DNA of 64,000 nt, taken from Perca fluviatilis (Eukaryota; Chordata; Actinopteri; Perciformes; Percidae). The position numbers and the translations under genes are program-made. Below the pieces are notes generated by a model, which saw nothing but the letters and a program-made list of their open reading frames with translations, did not search any database and had not been told where the DNA came from. Positions 1 through 12,785 of this stretch are shown here, piece after piece (position 1 is the first letter of the stretch; the number at the start of each line of letters is the position of its first letter). Where the stretch lies: contig NC_053121.1 in assembly GCF_010015445.1 (NCBI RefSeq), positions 33,245,934-33,309,933 on the forward strand. Direction: 5' to 3'.

Positions 1-421
1 ATTAATCAAATTCTGATCGCGATTTCGAATTTGGCTCCTAACGATCAGAAAAACAATGTAATTGAGAAAAATGATTATTTTGCACATTACGTTTTGCAAG
101 TAAACCCTTATTTTGCTTTGTATTCTGAATGACACGCTTTCGCCCCTCCCGAAGGCTAAACTCACTCAGCCAATGGTCAGCAAGCTCCTGTTTGGGGTAT
201 CTGGTGGCATTTATAAAGCAGGGCAAGTGAAGATAGCAGTGAGAGAGAAGAAGCGTTTGGTGAACATGAAGGGGAGAGCAAATTCTGTCATCACTGTTTT
301 TTAAGTGCAATAAATGCAACATCTTTCCAAAAGTCAATTAGTAATCGTGGTAAATAATCATGATTTCAATATTGACCAAATAATTGCGATTATGATTTTT
401 TTCCATAATCGAGAAGCTCTA
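1..421. repeat. hAT-like interspersed repeat, right part only
   Basis: The stretch ends in an AT-rich arm running into GATTATG, CATAATCGAG and AGCTCTA at 421. Read in reverse this is TAGAGCT-CTCGATTATGG, similar to the TAGGGCTGGG / ATAATCG termini of Charlie-like hAT MITEs in fish. The left end is outside the window, so neither the other inverted repeat nor a target duplication can be tested. It lies inside an intron of the complexin gene. Family assignment is by resemblance only. Confidence 0.4.
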
Positions 422-1793
422 TCATGTTCGCCCCATGCTTTAACATCTGTACCTGCGGCACTGTACAGATTTGCTGCGTCATGACCTCATATCCTACACC
501 CCCTCCAGAGAAACAGTGTCGACTGCACATGCCACAATAAGTCATGCAATAAACAACAAGCGGTCAAGCAGGGTGTGTGAGTGTGTATGTGTAGCAATTT
601 GTTGAGTTAGTGCACCTGCTGCAGTGCAATGTCAATAAACTGAATGGGAAGGTTATCCATGAACCAATTAGGATTTATTTGAATCAAAGTGATGACAAAT
701 CTGGGATTATTTTTTTATGTCAATCAAATCTGATCAAACCACACAGTTTAGGACTGTTAAACTCTTAATAAATAATAATAATATATATTTTTTTATCTTT
801 TAACTTGTTTATTTAGTCATGAATATGTATTGCTATGGGGAAAAACTTACGATTTGAAAACAAGTTTTCAGGGGCTTTAAGCCTTATAAATACAGAAATT
901 ATTTTCAGTGCAGATACACACTGTCTGATGCTGTCCTGACGGCACCACCAACAGCAGACCAGGGTTGGATTTCCACTCTGCTCTGAGGGCTCGCTACGGA
1001 CAAATCACAAAGCAGCGTCTCTGCTGTGTTCAAACCACTGAGGTCCTTTCACCTTCCACTGCACCATATGCATATTCATACATAATAACGAGTTCATATT
1101 CCTTAAAAATGCATTACTCTGTTATGATAATCTCATGTCCGGGGAGTTGTTGCAGCAACAGCAATTAGAAAATCATTCACATGCCTGCATGCTGGAATGA
1201 CATTTTTGCAGATTAGATTCAGACTTAATTATCTTTTTCCCCATTCAGGTGGAAAATGTGTACTCAGCATGTCGAGATAAGACGCGCTGCAGCGTCCAGT
1301 CAAGAGGCGCCACTTAGAGTCTGGTTAATGGTAAGACTGAGCCACAGCTATAAGACCTGTTTAAACACCTCTTGGTAAACAGGTTGCGCTCACTAGAAAA
1401 TGAAGTGCCCTTTGGCCACAGCGGTTTAGTCTACGTTACAAATCACCAGCCTGTTACAGTAAGCTGTACTCAGTGTGCCTCAGGGGCCAACTACGCCATG
1501 TGTGCAGCAAGCCAGCAGCAGATGTGAAAAAAGAAAGCATTCAGGGAAAGGAAGACAAAAAAGAAATGAAACAACAACTGACTTCCTCCACTGCAGATGA
1601 CTGAAGGGAATAACGATGTGTGAATTTGTGCACCAAGACGTGAAATTGGGAAGGCACTGGATATCATAAAGTCTGACAGAAGTTTGCAGGAAAATAAAAC
1701 CTCCAGGAAAAGCACAAACACCATCGCACTCACACACGCATATTATTCACACTCTGGGGTGCAACAGTCGGGGGAAAAAAAGGTCGGTCTTAC
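422..1793. other. complexin intron sequence, no further exon seen
   Basis: This is sequence downstream (minus strand) of the first complexin coding exon. I looked on the minus strand for the next expected complexin exon (an ATKDMGKM-like segment) and did not see it, so the following exon should lie left of the window. A short run of A/T at 770-800 and no clear repeat boundary are all that stands out. Confidence 0.5.
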
Positions 1794-1912
1794 CTCCCAA
1801 CGCTTGTTTCATAACGAAATTCATGATGATGGCTTTTAATTCCCTGCCTTCCTTGTCCGAGCAATGTTACATTCAATCGTGACGGAAAAGTAGAAGTCCT
1901 TTGTAGCCAGAT
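1794..1912 (-). CDS. cplx2: Complexin (cplx2-like), first coding exon
   Basis: Complexins are small cytosolic presynaptic proteins that bind the assembled SNARE complex and clamp or promote synaptic vesicle fusion. On the minus strand the exon opens after a long pyrimidine tract and CAG acceptor (AG at 1914-1913) and ends at GGAG|GTAAGA (donor 1793-1788). Coding runs 1824 to 1794 and reads MNFVMKQALG plus the first base of a glycine codon. That is the invariant N-terminus of complexin 1/2, followed by a splice junction inside the second glycine codon, as expected for the family. An in-frame TAA lies 16 codons upstream, so the ATG at 1824-1822 is the natural start. The remaining 120 or so residues (accessory and central helices, C-terminal amphipathic region) are off the left edge. 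MNF rather than MEF or MDF suggests a fish cplx2 paralogue, but 11 residues cannot separate cplx1 from cplx2 firmly. Confidence 0.88.
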
Positions 1913-2978
1913 CTGGAAAAAAAAAAAAAAAAAATCAATAATCCTAATCTTCATAATCCTTAAATTTATAAACAAGACCTCAAAAGCAATGAACAATGAA
2001 ACATAGTATACAGGAAGATTGGTCATGACTTGAAATGTGATAAGATAAGGAGGTCAGTATAAACTCACTTTACACGACTACAGACACACTGCCCATTAAA
2101 TATGTAAAGAAGGTTGTGGAAATATTAAACATTCATTTCTCCACATTTAGCTCCAATTACAGCTTGCACGAAGTCAAACAGCCACATGTAGGCTTACAGA
2201 ATCTGGATTTGTGTGTTAGGCACGTTTCTACAATGCGCCAATTGAAGGACACCAAGGTCAATGGTTCAAACACAACCTGAACACAACTGGGGGGGAAAAA
2301 AACAGTAAATCACCAAACACCTCGAATCTACAGACCAAGTCAGCAGCTATGGCTTAGCGTTTCCTCGCAAAATGTGACGCCTTTTTTAAGAAGCCCGGAC
2401 AGTTGAGTGTTTAGTGTCAGGCACTGACGGGAGTACGTGTCACGACGATCGGTGATAACCTCTATGCGGCCGAGCTCTGCCCGCAGCCAAGCGAGTTTGG
2501 ACAAAGTGCACGGTGCAAGTCCTCAGCTTGGCAGGGGACCGTCTGTTGTCACGCATGTGGACGCCGGACTAAACCACCGCTGAGTATTTTTCCTGATCAT
2601 GTGGTAAAACTTTCCATCCTCCATTGGAGGAACATTGGACACAGCCATCCCACTCCGGCATAAAAAAAATAAATAAATAAAAAAAAATAAAAGCCGCTCA
2701 ACTGTATAGTGCGTTAATTAGACAGCAATGCACACGGATGCATCAAGCTGATGTTTACAGCATAACATGAGTAGTGGACGTGCAGTAAATGTGTTCAAAA
2801 TTCGACCTGGTTGTGCATTCGCGTGCAAAGAGACAGAGATGGTGTAAAGAAAAGCGGGAATATTACACATGCACTTCCTTGTTTGATCAGAGCCAGGTTT
2901 CAGCACCACCGCGAGTGGACAGCTCCTCTCAAACGTTGAATTGCATTGAAGCAACAGCAGCATCAAGCATCGATTTAC
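1913..2978 (-). other. Complexin intron 1 with CpG-rich block
   Basis: This is the intron between the non-coding first exon and the coding exon on the minus strand. Its acceptor end is a run of about 17 T (A on the plus strand, 1917-1934), a strong polypyrimidine tract. Around 2330-2600 the base composition shifts to CpG-rich sequence (CGACGATCGG, GCGGCCGAGC, GACGCCGGAC) unlike the AT-rich flanks. This could be an alternative first exon, a promoter-proximal enhancer or a leftover CpG island; nothing in it is coding. Confidence 0.5.
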
Positions 2979-3430
2979 CTCCGTCCGGCGACAGGCTGAA
3001 ATCCTTCTCACACACTCACACACCAAACAAGGGATCAGAGAGCAGACAGAGCTTCAGCTTCAGCACTCTCCGGAACCAAGTTATCCTGCAGCAGCAGCAG
3101 CACAAGCTAATCTAACTGCTCGTCCCTTGCATCTCCGGCTCCCGGGGCTGGAAAAAAAAAGGACGTCCTTGGTGTCTCCTCCTGCTTGCTGTTTCGTCTT
3201 CCTGCTCACACACTCACTTACACAAACACACACACGGGCGCGTAGAGAGAAAGAGGAGGAGTAGAAAGGGGGTGGTGGTGGTGGTTTTTGGAGGGGGGAA
3301 GTAGCTGCCGTTCACACAGTCATGGGGAGAGAGAAACGTCCCACTAACGTCCTCCTGACCGATAGAGAGAGATCAATTATTCAGCCCTCACGCTGGCTGG
3401 CTGCTCCGTCCTACAGCCCCCCCCCCTTTT
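2979..3430 (-). promoter_or_regulatory. Probable complexin 5' UTR exon and promoter region
   Basis: Read on the minus strand this is GC-richer, purine/pyrimidine-biased sequence containing CTCTCTC, (CCA)n and CAG(CTG)n runs typical of neuronal 5' UTRs. It ends in CGGACGGAG|GTAAAT, a good splice donor (intron begins at 2978). The next exon downstream is the complexin coding exon about 1.07 kb away, whose own 5' part is untranslated, so a non-coding first exon is expected. No TATA box is evident. The transcription start is not fixed; 3430 is an estimate where the GC-rich sequence fades. The plus-strand open frame over 2789-3115 is taken as chance. Confidence 0.55.
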
Positions 3431-4115
3431 TCTGCAACGGGGAGAGGGACTCCTTTTACACTTAAAACGGTACTGCCAAATATAACAGAAATATGTTGTG
3501 TATGGGGTAAATGCTGGATGTCTTTTTGCTTTTCTGCACTGTCTCGTGTAATGTCTTGTGGTTGGCATTGGATGCGATGTGAAAAATCACAAAATGTTCC
3601 TATGTGGTTCCTTCCATGTTACCATGGCTGTGCTATTTCCTACACCATATTGTTATTTATTATATTTGACTTGTTACATTATGATATTTTTCTAGACATC
3701 AGGACATGTCAGTGGTGTGCATAAACTGTGTAAGAGCAGGGCTGAACTGAAAAAGAGGCACCTTTTCCTGATACCCGGGATGCTTCCCCTCTGACGCGAC
3801 CTGAGGGGCAAAAATAAAGCATGGAAGTATTCTGTTATGGTCAAGCACCAAGACCACCCCTGTGGATGCCACTGAGGCTAATGCTACATGCAGACATTTC
3901 CAGCTGAGCAAAGCTGTTTAACCCTTTCACTTGGATTTCACAGCTATGTTTCAGGGTGGGCTGTACTCAGCTAGCTGCATCACTGTAGCACGGAAGAAAA
4001 ATAAATAGAACACAGTATACGCCAATGACAATATTTTTCAGCCGCACCAAATTACAATCTTTTAGTAGGCTACTTTATTGTATAGCTGTTACAGGATTGC
4101 TTGAAGATTCCTTCG
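3431..4115. other. Intergenic, nothing recognised
   Basis: AT-rich DNA upstream of the complexin first exon. No exon with plausible splice sites and no repeat termini recognised. Confidence 0.4.
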
Positions 4116-4385
4116 ACGTAAATGTAAATGGACTGTATTTAAATAGCGCTTTTCTAGTCTTAACGACTCAAAGCGCTTTTACATAGCACAGGAACCATTC
4201 ACCATTCACACACATTCATACGCTGTGGCCGAGGCTACCGTACAGGGTGCACAGGATAAACATTCACACACATTTACACACCGATGGCACAGCATCGGGA
4301 GCAATTTGTGGTTCAGTGTCTTGCCCAAGGACACTGTGACATGGGACTGCAGGGCCAGGGATCAAACCACCAACCTTCCGTTAAC
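4116..4385 (+). repeat. Teleost dispersed repeat (TATAGCGCTTTTC family)
   Basis: The sequence runs from GGACTGTATTTAAATAGCGC through CACACATTCATAC and GTGGCCGAGGCTACCGTAC, then CTTGCCCAAGGACACTGTGA to GGGATCAAACCACCAACC. This order of blocks recurs at 47156-47385 and, for the 5' piece, near 21115. It is a very common fish repeat, probably a SINE or LINE tail. The end GGATCAAACCACC resembles the complement of a tRNA T-arm. Class uncertain. Confidence 0.6.
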
Positions 4386-5431
4386 TAATCTAATTAATCT
4401 TTATCCATTTCTTTGTCTAGGCCTACATGTGAAAAACATGAATGTAGACAAACAGGGATGTTTAACCATTATATGAAGTCCAATTCTGATTGAATAATCA
4501 TGCCGAAATCCATCCTTCTTTCCTTGCCTCCCTCCTCTTCTTTTCTTCCCTCTGTACTTCCGTTCTTCCTTCCCTATCTATCTTTACGGAAATCGCAGTT
4601 TGCCATAAGTAGTACTACACAGTCTGTGAAACAGTTGTATAATAGCTTTAGTGGGTCTTTAGAGTGTCTGAGATACTGACTCATGTTGGAAAGAGACCAC
4701 AAGTTTTTAGGAGAAAGCCTGCCATGCAAACTGCAGCAAGGAGTTTAAAATATGTGTGCATTTACCAGACAGGGGAAGTCTAACATAACATGCTATTGAG
4801 TTGCATTATAGGAAATGTGGGATGTAGCATTGTTTGACCCATAGTAGTGTCTGATAGTCAGGATATCTCATCCTCAGTTGCATCAATTTTGATCTGTCTC
4901 TTGTAAGACTTCCAACATTGCAATACTAAATTAATATGGGTACCACTTTAATAGTAAAAAAAGTAATAGCTATGGTGGCGATTTTATTGTTTGTTAAAAA
5001 AAAGAAAAGTGAAAGTATTGTCACAATACAGAGCCATCACATTTTCCAAGATGTTATAAAAACCTGCACTTTTCACAGGATGCAGTACAAATGAACCAGA
5101 GTTAAAGCTATAGTCCGTAGTTTCTGTCTCCCCCATGAGGAATTCTAAGTAATGACAAAACCACTTTCAGCGCGTCCACATGATACAAGCCTCGTAACCG
5201 ACTCTTCAGAAGAGGTCATTATCTTCGCTCAAGTTTCTGTGAGCGAAAGTCACCGGACAACACAATCTTCTGAACATAGTCATACTGAGAAATCCAGAGA
5301 GAGTTGTGTGGAGCTGATAGTCTTAACTAGCTTTGTAGCAACTCATTTGATAATGTCTTGAATTTCACGGACGCTTATTAATATCAAAAAGTTACGCACT
5401 AAAGGTTTAATAGATGAGAGATACGTTGACC
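4386..5431. other. Intergenic, nothing recognised
   Basis: AT-rich sequence with a short C/T-rich tract near 4515-4575. No supported gene. Confidence 0.35.
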
Positions 5432-5785
5432 TAGGGCTGGGCGATATGGAGAAAATCAAATATCACAATATTTTTGACCAAATACCTCGATAATGATATT
5501 GCAACGATATGTAGTGTTAACTATTGTTGCTTTCACAAAATACTGACACAATGAGATCTTTGATAAATAATCATCAGTAATGTGGATATAATGACTAAGT
5601 GGGTAAAGGCAAATAATAGAACAGTTATAACAGTCTGGTAAGTTCACAAAATGACATCACTTTACTGTAATGCATCCTTTAAAACCAGGAAAAGACAACA
5701 CTTATGCGATATTACGATATATCATAATATCATATCATATCGATATCACGATATCGAGATAATATCGATATATTGCCCAGCTCTA
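5432..5785. mobile_element. hAT-like MITE with TAGGGCTGGGCGATAT termini
   Basis: A 354 bp element starting TAGGGCTGGGCGATAT and ending ATATTGCCCAGCTCTA, which are inverted repeats. It is flanked by CGTTGACC (5424-5431) and TGTTGACC (5786-5793), an 8 bp target duplication with one change, as for hAT transposons. The arms are unusually rich in CGATAT, so the right arm is almost self-complementary. It is non-coding and must have been moved by a transposase supplied elsewhere. Confidence 0.82.
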
Positions 5786-5793
5786 TGTTGACC

Positions 5794-8263
5794 CATGATA
5801 CAAAGGTTTTTCTTATTCTAACATCCCAGGCCACACTTTCCTGTCCAGGAAATGAAACCAGTAACCTTACAGTTAATACGATATTTTCAAAGTGGGTGTC
5901 TGTATTCTTAGCGAAAGTGAGAAGATTGTTTTCTTCACTCTCAACACATTTAAGGAGTTTGACCATTAGAGTCACAACTGTGACCATACCTTACCACCCA
6001 AGGTCTAATGAAGGTGCTGCCAGGTCTTCACAGGTTTATGATGACTACTGTGACAATGTGAGGAAGTGTGAGGCGGAATGGATCGGAATAAAGTGATAGA
6101 AGGAAACACTCAACTGAAACGTTTTGTATTTTCGTATACAAACTTTGACAACAATGGAAAAAAAAAACTGATCATAGTTAACACTCTCAGGAGACTCTCA
6201 AGGAGAACACAGCAGTGGACCGTTAGTAAATGTAAAAGTAATGTGTCATTCACTATGCAAGCAACATGACTGTATGTCACTTCTTCTCTGACCAATTAGG
6301 CGGTAAGTAGGTTTTTTTTTTCTTTGTGTATAGTTGAGCAGAATTCAGTTTTTCTAGTCACCCAGCTTGATATGAAAAATAGGAAAATAATGAGCCTCCA
6401 CTGACTTGTGGAGCATTTTGTTTAAAATCAGAATGCCTGAATCTGACTGAGAGCATATTTAATTATTTTCTTTGCTGATTCCATTTAAAATGCTATTTTT
6501 TTGGTCTGTGTAGTTTTTATGGAACCTAGCCAAGCTCTACTCAAAGGGAGAGACATTTCTTTGACCTTCGCCGGCTCTATATCGAAATGGGTCCCAGCTC
6601 CCTCAAATCTGTCTGCACTCTTAATCCAGCTCCAGATTTGAGAGCTTGCAGAGACAGATTCATCCATACTATATGACACTATATGTCACACATTCTAAAT
6701 ATTCTGGATCTTTTTTCACCAGTTACATACAGTTAAGAGTTATATCACAATTCAAACACAGCACACCATTGTTATGGCTGCTGCATTACAACCAATGGAA
6801 AAGAAAGGGGGATGTGCCATAAGGGATACTGATACTAGGCGCTGTTAACTTGAACCTAGTAGATATAATATAACTTTGAGCTGGTTTGCAGGGAGGATTT
6901 AACCCGTTAAACTGATCATATCAGTGGCACCAAACATAAAACAGTACCAAACTTTATCCTGATAGATGTGTTCTGCAAATGTATGCAAAGCTGTGACACA
7001 GAAATTTCACATCCTACACTCTTTGAGCTGTAACTCATTTAGCATCCGATTCACCATTCACTGATGTTCTTTGGTTGCATGATTTATATGTAAAATCGTG
7101 CCAATTTGAGGCCCTTCACTATTCAGCTGTGTAACAGGGACTTGACATATTTCCTGGCATTAGGCTGCATTTAGAGAATTTGAATCCCCTTTCTCATTTT
7201 ATCTTACCCGTTGATTTGAGGAATATTGGTGTTGAACATCGTGCCAAACTCACATAATTAGGCTTCCTCAATTTCCCCGCCAATGTAGTTTCCCCAAATA
7301 CTGTGGCTCAGGCGAGATGAAAGTAAGTCAATTCATTTATTTGCTCGTTTTTATGTGTGCAACTGCACATACATGAGGCTTGAGTGTATCTGCTAAGCTT
7401 CTTCAGTTTAAAATGATGTAAGAAAAACAAAGGGCATTAACTGCATTGAGCTATGGCTTTTCAGTTTTAAGCAGCACAGAGCAATTAACTTTTACTAAAT
7501 ACATCTGTCTTATTCTTTAAAAAAAAGAAGAAGCATGCAGCAGAGCAGGAATGCAGTAGGTTAACACTTGTGTGTGGTTTGAACATTAGTGCACATTCTT
7601 GCACATGCAGACATAAATGTATTTATTTCTTCACTTCAGTTGTAAGGACGTGAAGTGAAACCTAAGAACAAACTATACTGTAAAATGTCTAAATCCAGTC
7701 CAGAGAAGACCTGGATTCACGAAAGCTAAATCTTTTCCTTCCTTCTTCACGTCCCTTTGGTTTCTTTTCACATGAAGCATCAAAGACCAGCTGGGCGGAC
7801 TAACACGAGCACATTGAGCATGTGTTGCTGATGTCACCTTACAGGATTTATGGAAGTCCTTGAACTTTTTATTGCACCGACTTGCTGATGGCAGCTTTCA
7901 TACACAGGCCATACACGTTGACTGTTTTTGTCAATTTATTCTTACTTTGTCTTGCAACTTTGTATCATTTTTTAGAGAATGCAAACAGTTGCATAATGAT
8001 TACCGTTGACGTATTGCAGATTGCAGTTTATTTTACATGGAATAAGTAAGAATATGTAAATTGAGACATGAGATGTGTCTGAAAGCTTAGTACGTAGATC
8101 TTGTGATAAGGTATGTTTGCCAAAACAATGTTTAAAATGCTCCTATCCTTCAAGATGGCTTATGGACTGACTTTTTATTTTTATTTTTATTTTTGATGAC
8201 TTTTAACAAAACATTTTTTGTGAAGTGACCTTGGGTCACTTCACAAGGCGCTTTACATACAAT

Positions 8264-8316
<53 letters not shown>

Positions 8317-11300
8317 TTAGCTGATAAAAAATTTAATTCCAATGTGCTCTCCATTCAGCTCTAAGCATCTGCTGTCAAACTACAGTACTGCTGTTGCGAC
8401 AGGGTCCGCCCAGGGTGGATTTGGCCAAAGCAGAGGTCATTTGCGTCCACCCACAAGCCTCCATCAGCCCCTGAGATGACTATTGATCAGAAACGTAGAT
8501 CAATCGTAACTCACATTTAGTGATTTTTTTGAAAAGCCATTTTTGTCGTTGCTTGTATTGCTTTGCCAATGGGCAAAAACTGTTGTCTGGTTTGGTGAAG
8601 CAGGTTTGCTGACAAAGAGATAATTGTTTCAAATAATTTCTCTCAATTTTCTTTTTTCTTTGTTTTCCTTGTTCTTGTGTGAGTGAAGATGGCTTTTGCA
8701 AGCTTATGTTTAGCAGTACTTAGTATTAACATAACATGAATCGTCAGTGACTTATCCATTACTACTGAGTAAATCCAACTTAGAGCGTGCATGCCTGTTT
8801 CTAAATCCACTGTTCAGGTCACAATTTCCTGTTAAGTGTCAAAGGTTTCATATGGTTTATTCTGTATATCATACACATGAATGGTATCCTAAAAACACTT
8901 GTCTGCAGTAGTAGTTTCCCAGTAGTTCCTTCATTAGAAATTAAAATGACATTCCATGAAGAAACAACCAACTGCATACAGACACCTTGCACACTTAGAG
9001 GTTGGACACTCAACCACTCATACCTCAAATCTTACTTTTAATTAAAATCAAACCTTTCCCCTAAACCTAACCTGATGCAATGTTCCTGATACTTCACTTC
9101 CTCCTGGGCACATTTCGTTGAGAGGATAGCGCACAAGAGCATATGCCATCATCCCCTCTCTCACACACACATACTCCCCTGACGTCTTGTTAATTCAACT
9201 CAGACCCACTCTAATGTACTATATTCTCCTTTTTTCTCACTGTCTTGTCTCCCCCACACACACACACTGACCTGCACAAGCTGAGGTGTGCGTTAAAGTG
9301 GCGAGATGACCTGTAAACCAACTTGGGAAGCCTGCAGGAAGCCATTTACATGTTGCATTTATTCCCCAGTGTGGTTGCTGATCTGTGCTCAGCCCAAATA
9401 TTTCCCCAGAGAATACAGATGGATAACCTTGTGGGGACCTAATGTTAATCCCGAGATAGGTGATGAGTCCCCATAATGTGACTGTGGGGACAGATTTTTT
9501 CCTCATAATATGGTTACTTAAACTACACACACATAAACAGTGCTCAGCAGATAAAAAAAAACAAATAGAAAATCAAACAATTACATGGAGCTGCAAGTTA
9601 CAGAATCCACCACTGAAGTCAATAATCTGAAAACTTTACCAAAGATAATAATTACCATAACCATTGCTATGTTGGTCCCTTTGGTGTTGTTGCTTTTTAT
9701 TATGTGGATACCTTGAGTAATTGAAGCTTTATTAGCATGCATTCACATTGACTAAGCTTGCATTATTAAATTGCTCACCATGAAGTGCTGCCTTGAAGTT
9801 TTGGATGTTTTTTTTTTTCATAATAAAACCAAATTGTTCAACTGGGCAATCATATGCCACCCAAAGGCCTCGTTGAAATACAGACATCCCAGTTTTCAGA
9901 AAACAATCTAATCCATGGTTAGGTGCTATATCCTCCAGCTCAGCAGAATCAAAAGTCTCTCTGAGCTTTCATATTTATAGTGGAGGATGAAGTACGAAGC
10001 CAGGAAGATCAGAACAGAAATGTAGTCCCAAATTCTGGGACTCTGGTGGCTTTACAGTTGAGTCCCAGATGCCGAGGTAGCCATGTGGGTATACAGCCTG
10101 CAGAGCGAGGATGGATTAATGATATGAAGGAGAAGAAGCCTGAAAACATCACATGTATTACTATTTCCTGCAGTATTATCAGGTTTCTTGAATTTACACA
10201 AGTTAGTTTTAGGATCCCTTGCTAGAGAGCTACTGCAGCTTAACATTTTGGTGGCAGGAGTCAATAAGTCAACCTCAGCAACTCAAGCAGTTGGAATCAG
10301 AGTTGGAATTGACTCTAAAAATGTCTCCATCACATCTAAAGTCTGACAGCTCACGATAGCCAAAAGGAAAATGCTACAGAAAGAGAGACAAATGTGCTCA
10401 CAGTTCCTTTGCAGTGAATCAGTACATGCCCCTTCATTTCAATGGGATTGGATGATTTGTCATCTGCGGGCTCATTTTCAGCTTGATTACGGCAGTGGGA
10501 CGGAAATTACATCCTGAGGTCTCCTACCCTATTTAATATCGACCTTAAGGTGTGACTCTTAGTCATTCCAACATTCTGCAAAAAATATATTACTATTGGA
10601 GGCAGCAATACTGAGGTATTTGCCAATGCTTCATAGCAATGTGTTGGCCACAGTACAGCCATATAATGTGGCCATAGAACATAATCATATCAGGTGGTAT
10701 TTTCTTTCTGATTGTAGCAGCTGCAATCTAAGTTGCAAACTCTGAGCATTTGTCACGGACCATTACATTACACCTGTTTGGTGTCTGATATATTTATACC
10801 TTCTGCATGATGAAAAAAGCTCTCATAAGACAGAACTATTCAACAACCTATATATAATACTTTTGTACCGGCCGGGAGGACTTTTAAATTTTCACACTTT
10901 CATTTAATCGGTTTCTGCTTTTTTGCTATGCAGCTCGAGTACTGATCAATGTAAAACATTTTAACACCAGAACAAAACCGATAATCCACTGGACTTGTTT
11001 AAGTGAAGTTAAAGATATTTTTGCCACTCATCATTTCCAAGGCCCTGCACACCCACACAGGTGTTTTCAGTTATTTTCGCTGATTAGAACTTGTTAGGTG
11101 CATCTATGTTTGGAATTACGTGAGCGCACCAAAGTCCACGCACCAAAACGGGAGTTGAAAATGTCTTTTGATTTGATGCTGGGAGCTGAAATACATTTCT
11201 CGAAAAGCTGTGTGACGGAGAAGCTCAAACAGGAAGAAAGGCTGAAGATTTTGACACATCAACAGTCAAAAAGGAGGAACTGCCAGAGAATAGAGATGTC

Positions 11301-12368
11301 TAATCAGCCAATCACAGTCAGTTGTGTTTCACGCTGTGTCCGGTGACTGACTGCTCGCACTCAACTCCTGTGTTGCTGAGATTTGTGCAGAAGGCTTTGC
11401 TGTATCAAAAATCAATGTTTTTGTTTGAATTCACAACCTTAACCACATGTTTTAAAACTGCAACCATTGTAAAATGGCCGCCTATCGCTGGTACAACGAC
11501 ATATTGAAACAAACATATTGAATTGAATTGAATTTAGTTTTCCTCTTAACTTAATTTTGATTGCAGTTCAGTTATAACAACGTCCTTTTTAGGAGACAGG
11601 GTTGGTGTGAGAGGGGCAACGATTGTTAACCTGTTGATGTAAACTGTGCTGAAAAGTGAGAACTGTGGGAATAACAGGAGCTGCACCACTATAAACTTTG
11701 AACTATCAGTGCTATGCAATAAAGCACATCACTTGCATAGGTGTAACATCGGTGTGTAGGGCCTTCAAGTTCTGATGTCTGGCAGGCAATACTCAGCATT
11801 TATCCCTATAAAGATGCCTCACATCATAGTAGATTGGGACACACTTGAGGACACGTCTCCAGAAGACTGGTCTCCACTGGTTTTGTGTGCAGAGCATCTT
11901 CCGTTTTTCTCTATAGGTTTTCCAGAACTGTTCTGTGGCTTCCTGCTATGTACTTCTCACTCTGTATTATATTCTAAACGCCTCCTTCATGTTATACTTG
12001 CTATGTACAAATGTATCCTGATCTGAACCTCTTCTGAGGCCAGCTCAGTGACACAGAAAGCACCTTATTCTGTTAGCTACACTTCATCTCTCATGTTCAA
12101 CTTTCACAAATTTTCCCCCTCGTCTGCCATTATTATTCCAGGGTCATACAAGGGAGCACAGTGTTGCACATTGGCGAAATGATCATTGATTTCACTATCA
12201 AATTACAATAGATATGTATAGGATGATCTCAGTATTACGTATTTGTTAATTTTTTTTGCATTACCGATCAATTTTTTTTTTTTCTCGCCGACACAGCCAA
12301 AGTTCCTAGTGATGAGGACATAAATCATGGGTAATAATGTTCCATGGAAGGAAATGGGCTGCTGAAAT
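5794..12368. other. Long intergenic stretch, no supported gene
   Basis: AT-rich DNA. Open frames here (up to 97 codons) lack homologous-looking motifs or splice context. Features visible are the hairpin and ATT array near 8220-8317 (listed separately) and GTGGGGACC / GTCCCCA motifs near 9430-9490, similar to a tract at 56785-56860. No SINE or LINE termini recognised. Confidence 0.35.
8220..8317. repeat. Perfect hairpin followed by (ATT)n microsatellite
   Basis: GTGAAGTGACC (8220-8230), a TTG loop and GGTCACTTCAC (8234-8244) form an 11 bp perfect inverted repeat. AAGGCGCTTTACATACAATG follows, then about 17 ATT units from 8265. The GCGCTTTACATACAATG-(TTA)n order resembles the microsatellite tail of some fish SINEs, so this may be a SINE 3' end. 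Confidence 0.6.
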
Positions 12369-12785
12369 GAATCATGGTTATGATGTTGAATGGGTTCAGC
12401 GTTGAACCGACAGGGACATCATGACAGGGAGGGAAAGTGTCGGCTGAAATCAGAGGATACAACATCAGAGTGATCAAAGTGTATTTACATATCATGTATA
12501 ATGCTGACAAGCAACCTACTTTGAAAATTACCAGTATTTAAAAATGATATGCAAAATGATTGTACTAAAGAATTGGCATAAATTTAATATCCCTGCCTTA
12601 CTCTCGTTAGCATACTGTGTTTTGAATCATGGTTATGATGTTGAATGGGTTCAGCGTTGTGTAATGCTGACAAGCAACCTACTTTGAAAATTACCAGTAT
12701 TTAAAAATGATATGCAAAATGATTGTACTAAAGAATTGGCATAAATTTAATATCCCTGCCTTACTCTCGTTAGCATACTGTGTTT
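12369..12785. repeat. Local tandem duplication with internal deletion
   Basis: The segment 12499-12624 (starting TAATGCTGACAAGC) is repeated almost base for base at 12662-12785. The block ATCATGGTTATGATGTTGAA near 12370-12404 recurs at 12626-12660 directly before the second copy. The simplest reading is a tandem duplication of about 256 bp whose second copy lost about 93 bp. The near-identity implies a recent event, or an assembly artefact. Confidence 0.8.
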
